Assembly (NCBI GenBank): GCA_016719945.1 | Contig: JADJYE010000030.1 | Location: 434,001 to 498,000 of the forward strand | DNA length: 64,000 nt | Direction of reading: 5' to 3' | DNA from: Polyangiaceae bacterium | Lineage (GTDB): Bacteria; Myxococcota_A; Polyangia; Polyangiales; Polyangiaceae | Part shown: in pieces, positions 61,052-64,000 of the stretch | Layout of the letters: each line of letters begins with the position of its first letter | Position numbering within the stretch: position 1 is the stretch's first letter | Translations under genes and position numbers: made by a program | The notes under the pieces: model-generated | What the model was told of the DNA's origin: nothing | Database searches by the model: none | The model's input: only the letters and a program-made list of their open reading frames with translations

Positions 61052-63320
61052 TCACGCGTCGGCGCCGAGCACCTTCAGCTTCTTCTTGCGGGCCGGCTCC
61101 GGGTCGCTCGCCGGCGGCGTCGGGGCGGCCTCTCGGGCCACCGACGCCCGGAACGGGACGTAGATCACCTGCTCGTGAGGCGTGGACTCGAGGCGCGCGC
61201 CGTCCCACGTCGCCCGAACGAGGCGCTGCGAGCCCTCGGCGTCGACGGGCGCGACGACGACCCCGACGCGGAGCACCGCGCCGAGCGACGCGGGGACCTG
61301 CCCCGGAAGCGCGAAGCCTGCGACGACGGCGTCGAACGGGCCCCCCGCGGCCTCGGCTGCTCGCGCGAGCGTCTCCGCCGCCAGCCCGTCTCCGGTCAGC
61401 ACGGTCACGTCGCTCGAGAGCAACGAGGCGGCGGTCGCCGCGTGCGCGGGATCGACCTCGACCGTCACCACCTTGCCCTGTTCCCCGACCAGGCGACGCA
61501 GGAGCGCGGCGCCGTAGCCGCTGCCCCCCGCCGAGGTCGAGGACACGCTGGCCTTCCCCGATGCCCGCCAGGGTGAAGGTGCGGACGTACGCGTGCATGG
61601 CGCTCACGGTCGCGAGGCCCGAGCTGTCGAGCGCGAGCGCGACGTCGTAGGCGCTGTCACCCACGTCATCGAGGCGGACGAAGCGCTCTCGAGGGACCTC
61701 GACGATCGCGGCGGCGAGCTGCGAGCCTGCGAACGCCGCTCGGCTCTCGGCGTCGTGGAACGCGCGCTCGGCGACGCGCCCCAGCACGATCGCCCGCTGA
61801 TCACGGCACGTGGCATGGAGGTCGCTGTCCTTGGTCAGCTCGTCCTTCGCTCGCCGCCCGCGCCCGAGGTACCGGTTCCACGCGTAGTACCGACCCGCGA
61901 AATGCAGGCGGTACGAGGGCTTCAGGTTCTCCACCTGCTCGTCGATCGCGCGCTTGAAGTAGTCGCCTGCGCCGCCCTTGAGGACGAAGTTGCCTCCGAT
62001 GCCTCGCAACACGGGCGACAACAGCTCGTGCGTCAGCGCGTTTCGCCGCCGGTAGTCGAGGTCCGCCGAGGGGTCGATCCACTCGGAGAGGAACTCTTGG
62101 TCGCCGTCCCTCCACCACTCGGGACGGTGGAAGCGCGTCCCGAAGCGCTCCTCCCAGGCCTCGCGTTCGTCGTCGATCGGCGAGCCGGGGTAGAGCCGGA
62201 ACGGATCGACCGAGAGGAAGCCGGTCGTGCCGCGCGGATCGAGGAACAGCTCCTTCAGGTAGGCCGCGCTCGTTCGCAGGGTCTGCTCGGTCTCCCCCGG
62301 GTGGCCCATGATCACGTTCGCGCCCCAGGGAACGTCCTTCTCCCTCGCGCGCGCCGCGACGTATTTCATCCTGTCGAGGTAGTCCTCCAGCCGGCCTGCC
62401 TTGCGGATCGTCGCGAGGTGCTTGGGGTCGCCGGACTCGAGGCCGAAGCCGAGCGAGCAGTTCGCGGCGCCGAACAGGTCGAGATCTTCGTCGTCGATCA
62501 TGTCGATGCGCACGAGCAGCCAGAACTTGCGCGCGGGGACCGCCTCGGCCGCGAGCTTCTGCAGGAACTCGCGGCGCCACTTCTTGCGCATGCCGAACAG
62601 GGCGTCGGCGAAATAGACGGTCATGCCCGCGAGATCGAAGAACGCGTGCGCGCGCCGCACCTCGTCGAGCGCGCGCTCCACGCTGTAGGGCCGCCAGCTC
62701 ACCTCGCGCTTCGCGCGCTCCATGCAGAACGCGCAGTCGAAGGGGCACCCGCGAGACAGGTACACCTGCACCTGGGAGGCGATCTTCTTGGCGATGGGCT
62801 TGTAGCGATCGAGGAGCGACCAGTCGGTCGGCGGCAGCTCGTCGAGGTCTTCGACCGGGTCGGAGCCGAGGATCTGACCGCGCATCGGCGCGCCGCCCTT
62901 CACCGACTCGACGATCTTCGCGAGCGGCTTCTCGCCCTCACCGATCACCGCGACGTCGAACGGCGAGCCGTCGTAGACGAAATCGGTCGGGCGCGCGCTG
63001 GTGTGGTACCCGCCGGCGCACAGGACGGCGTCCGGGCAGGTCGCGCGGGCGACGGCCGCGACGGCCTCGATCTTGAGAAAGTCGTACGACGCGTAGCAGG
63101 AGAAGCCGATCACGTCGTAGCCCTTGCCGTCGGGGCCGGCGAACAAGCGCGGCAGATCGACGGGGCCGAACGCGCGCTCGGCGTGGAGGTCGACGATCTC
63201 GACCTTCGCACCCGTCTTCTCGCGCACGTACGTGCCCATGGTGACGAGCTGCGGACAGCCGAAATTCCCGGCCGCTGCGCCGTCGGTGCCCGGCCACACG
63301 AGCAAGACCCGCGGCGTCAT
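61052..63320 (-). CDS. B12-binding radical SAM protein fused to PIMT-like methyltransferase (one frameshift)
   Basis: The N-terminus is a B12-binding Rossmann domain (RVLLVWPGTDGAAAGNFGCP, YDVIGFSCYASYDF), then a radical-SAM core with CPFDCAFC (three Cys for the 4Fe-4S cluster) near residue 190-200 and GFGLESGDPKHLATIRKAG. From about residue 543 a PIMT-like methyltransferase begins: RERFVRLDDVGDSAYDVALA and RVLDLGGG, continuing in another frame as SGYGAALLRRLVGEQGKVVT, ending KKKLKVLGADA. The join is in a six-base C run at 61525-61530, where five would restore the frame. ATG 63320 overlaps the upstream stop (ATGA). Confidence 0.85.
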
Positions 63321-63730
63321 TGGCTCGGCGGGGGGGCCTTGCTGAGGCAAGGCTTGGGTCGGGCGACCTTGAGGCAGGGCCGCGGCTGGGGCGCCGTCGC
63401 GCTCGGGGGGGGCGCGCGCTCGACGGACAGGCACGGCGCCGGCTCCGGTGCCGCGCTGGCGGAGGCGCTGGAGGACGCGCTGGCGGACGCGCTCGGCGCG
63501 GCGCTGGGCGGCGGCTCCGCGACCGACGCGGTCAGGCAGACGCTCGGCGCTGCGCTCATCGCGCTGGCGATGGTGGAGCCTGACGCTAGAGGCGCCGTCT
63601 GGCTGGACGCGCCGTCCGCCGGATCGGAGCCACACCCGACGAGCCCCGCGACCGCGGCGGCCACGAGCACCCGGCGCCGCGCCAGGATCGCCGCGCGATC
63701 GTCCTCTCCGTCTCCTGCCGGCGGGCTCAT
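63317..63730 (-). CDS. Cys-Leu repeat exported protein 2
   Basis: The 137-residue protein has an acidic N-terminus, DRAAILARRRVLVAAAVAGL and lipobox LVGC (Cys33), then an Ala/Ser/Pro spacer and four Cys-Leu motifs: VCLT, PCLS, PCLK and PCLS at Cys 65, 100, 119 and 128. It is a paralogue of the protein at 59543-59965. Both ends overlap neighbours (ATGA with the SPASM gene before and the B12/radical-SAM gene after), so the three are co-translated. This makes it the likely substrate of the two radical-SAM enzymes. Confidence 0.78.
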   Translation of the reverse strand: MSPPAGDGEDDRAAILARRRVLVAAAVAGLVGCGSDPADGASSQTAPLASGSTIASAMSAAPSVCLTASVAEPPPSAAPSASASASSSASASAAPEPAPCLSVERAPPPSATAPQPRPCLKVARPKPCLSKAPPPSQ

Positions 63731-64000
63731 TCTGCGGCCCCCGCGGCCGCTCGGCGCGCCAGGCGGGACGCGGGTATGAACTTCTCGCCGCCCTTGCGCG
63801 CAGCCCGCAGCTTGTCGCCGAAGGTCTCGTCGACGTGCTGGGCGACGAACGGGTCGAGGCCGACCTCTCCCAGCACCGAGTGCGCCGCGGCGCCGCAGCC
63901 GCCGAGACAGCTCGACCTGTACGGACAAGGCGCGCAGAACTCCGGCGTGACGTCGCGGTAGCCCATCACCTTCTTGGACTCGACCAGCTCTGCGAACGAG
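63727..64000 (-). CDS. SPASM-domain radical SAM protein, C-terminal part
   Basis: The gene continues beyond the window edge. The visible part has FAELVESKKVMGYRDVTPEF followed by CAPCPYRSSCLGGCGAA, the SPASM auxiliary cluster motif C-x2-C-x5-C-x3-C. SPASM proteins modify peptides, for example by thioether or carbon-carbon bonds. Its stop overlaps the ATG of Cys-Leu protein 2. The radical-SAM CxxxCxxC core is not visible here and should be on the neighbouring sequence. Confidence 0.8.
   Translation of the reverse strand, partial: SFAELVESKKVMGYRDVTPEFCAPCPYRSSCLGGCGAAAHSVLGEVGLDPFVAQHVDETFGDKLRAARKGGEKFIPASRLARRAAAGAAE

Noticed and set aside
61593..63779. Long plus-strand open frame opposite the radical-SAM gene
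   Set aside because: It is an Arg/Ala/Gly-rich shadow of the real minus-strand gene; no motif or signal supports it.

Overview
The window is 64 kb of very GC-rich DNA (about 70% by eye) and reads as a myxobacterium-type chromosome (Myxococcota, probably Polyangia-like). The signs are three eukaryote-like Ser/Thr kinase genes (one lacking the DFG aspartate), many lipoproteins with short Cys-rich or Pro/Ala-rich regions, an AgmX/PglI-type C-terminal domain, a MYXO-CTERM-like tail, a CarF/TMEM189-type lipid desaturase, SUMF1-fold lipoproteins and MopE-like metal-binding repeats. No rRNA, tRNA, CRISPR array, transposase or phage gene was found. Many genes carry apparent single-base indels, often in G/C runs, so part of the apparent gene breakage probably reflects sequence quality.

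Layout. 1-4 kb: a broken spoVR end, a TPR lipoprotein and a kinase-like gene. 4-8 kb: a MarR-controlled CoA operon (BKACE, enoyl-CoA hydratase, carboxyltransferase). 8-18 kb: small unknowns, thiE, holB, obg, a hybrid response regulator/histidine kinase and a diacylglycerol-kinase-like enzyme. 18-30 kb: an LIC_10091-like lipoprotein, a HEAT-repeat protein, a beta-propeller/dihaem cytochrome operon, fhs, a nickel-transporter-like protein and a Ser/Thr kinase. 30-34 kb: a peroxisome-like beta-oxidation pair (SDR-MaoC-3xSCP2 plus SCP-x-like thiolase). 34-47 kb: cytochrome, HTH regulator, two SUMF1 lipoproteins, WYL regulator and GST, MopE-like lipoprotein, OmpA/Pal lipoprotein, kinase, MFS carrier, glyoxalase I and MtfA-type peptidase. 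47-50 kb: a ubiquitin-like cluster (E1-like enzyme, ubiquitin-like protein, JAMM peptidase and a protein with an E2-like C-terminal motif). 50-59 kb: VWA protein, sirtuin, PfkA, CarF-like desaturase facing a NAPE-PLD-like hydrolase, membrane glycosyltransferase, pyrD and an LPMO-like MYXO-CTERM protein. 59.5-64 kb: two paralogous secreted proteins with repeated Cys-Leu motifs, a B12/radical-SAM protein fused to an isoaspartyl-methyltransferase-like domain, and the end of a SPASM radical-SAM protein.

Two regions look like little-described systems. The first is the Cys-Leu repeat protein and radical-SAM cluster at 59543-64000, a candidate peptide-modification pathway on cell-surface lipoproteins. 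The second is the ubiquitin-like cluster at 47355-49842. A third point is a dispersed, about 75-bp repeat present five times, whose predicted three-way-junction stems change in a compensatory way between copies.
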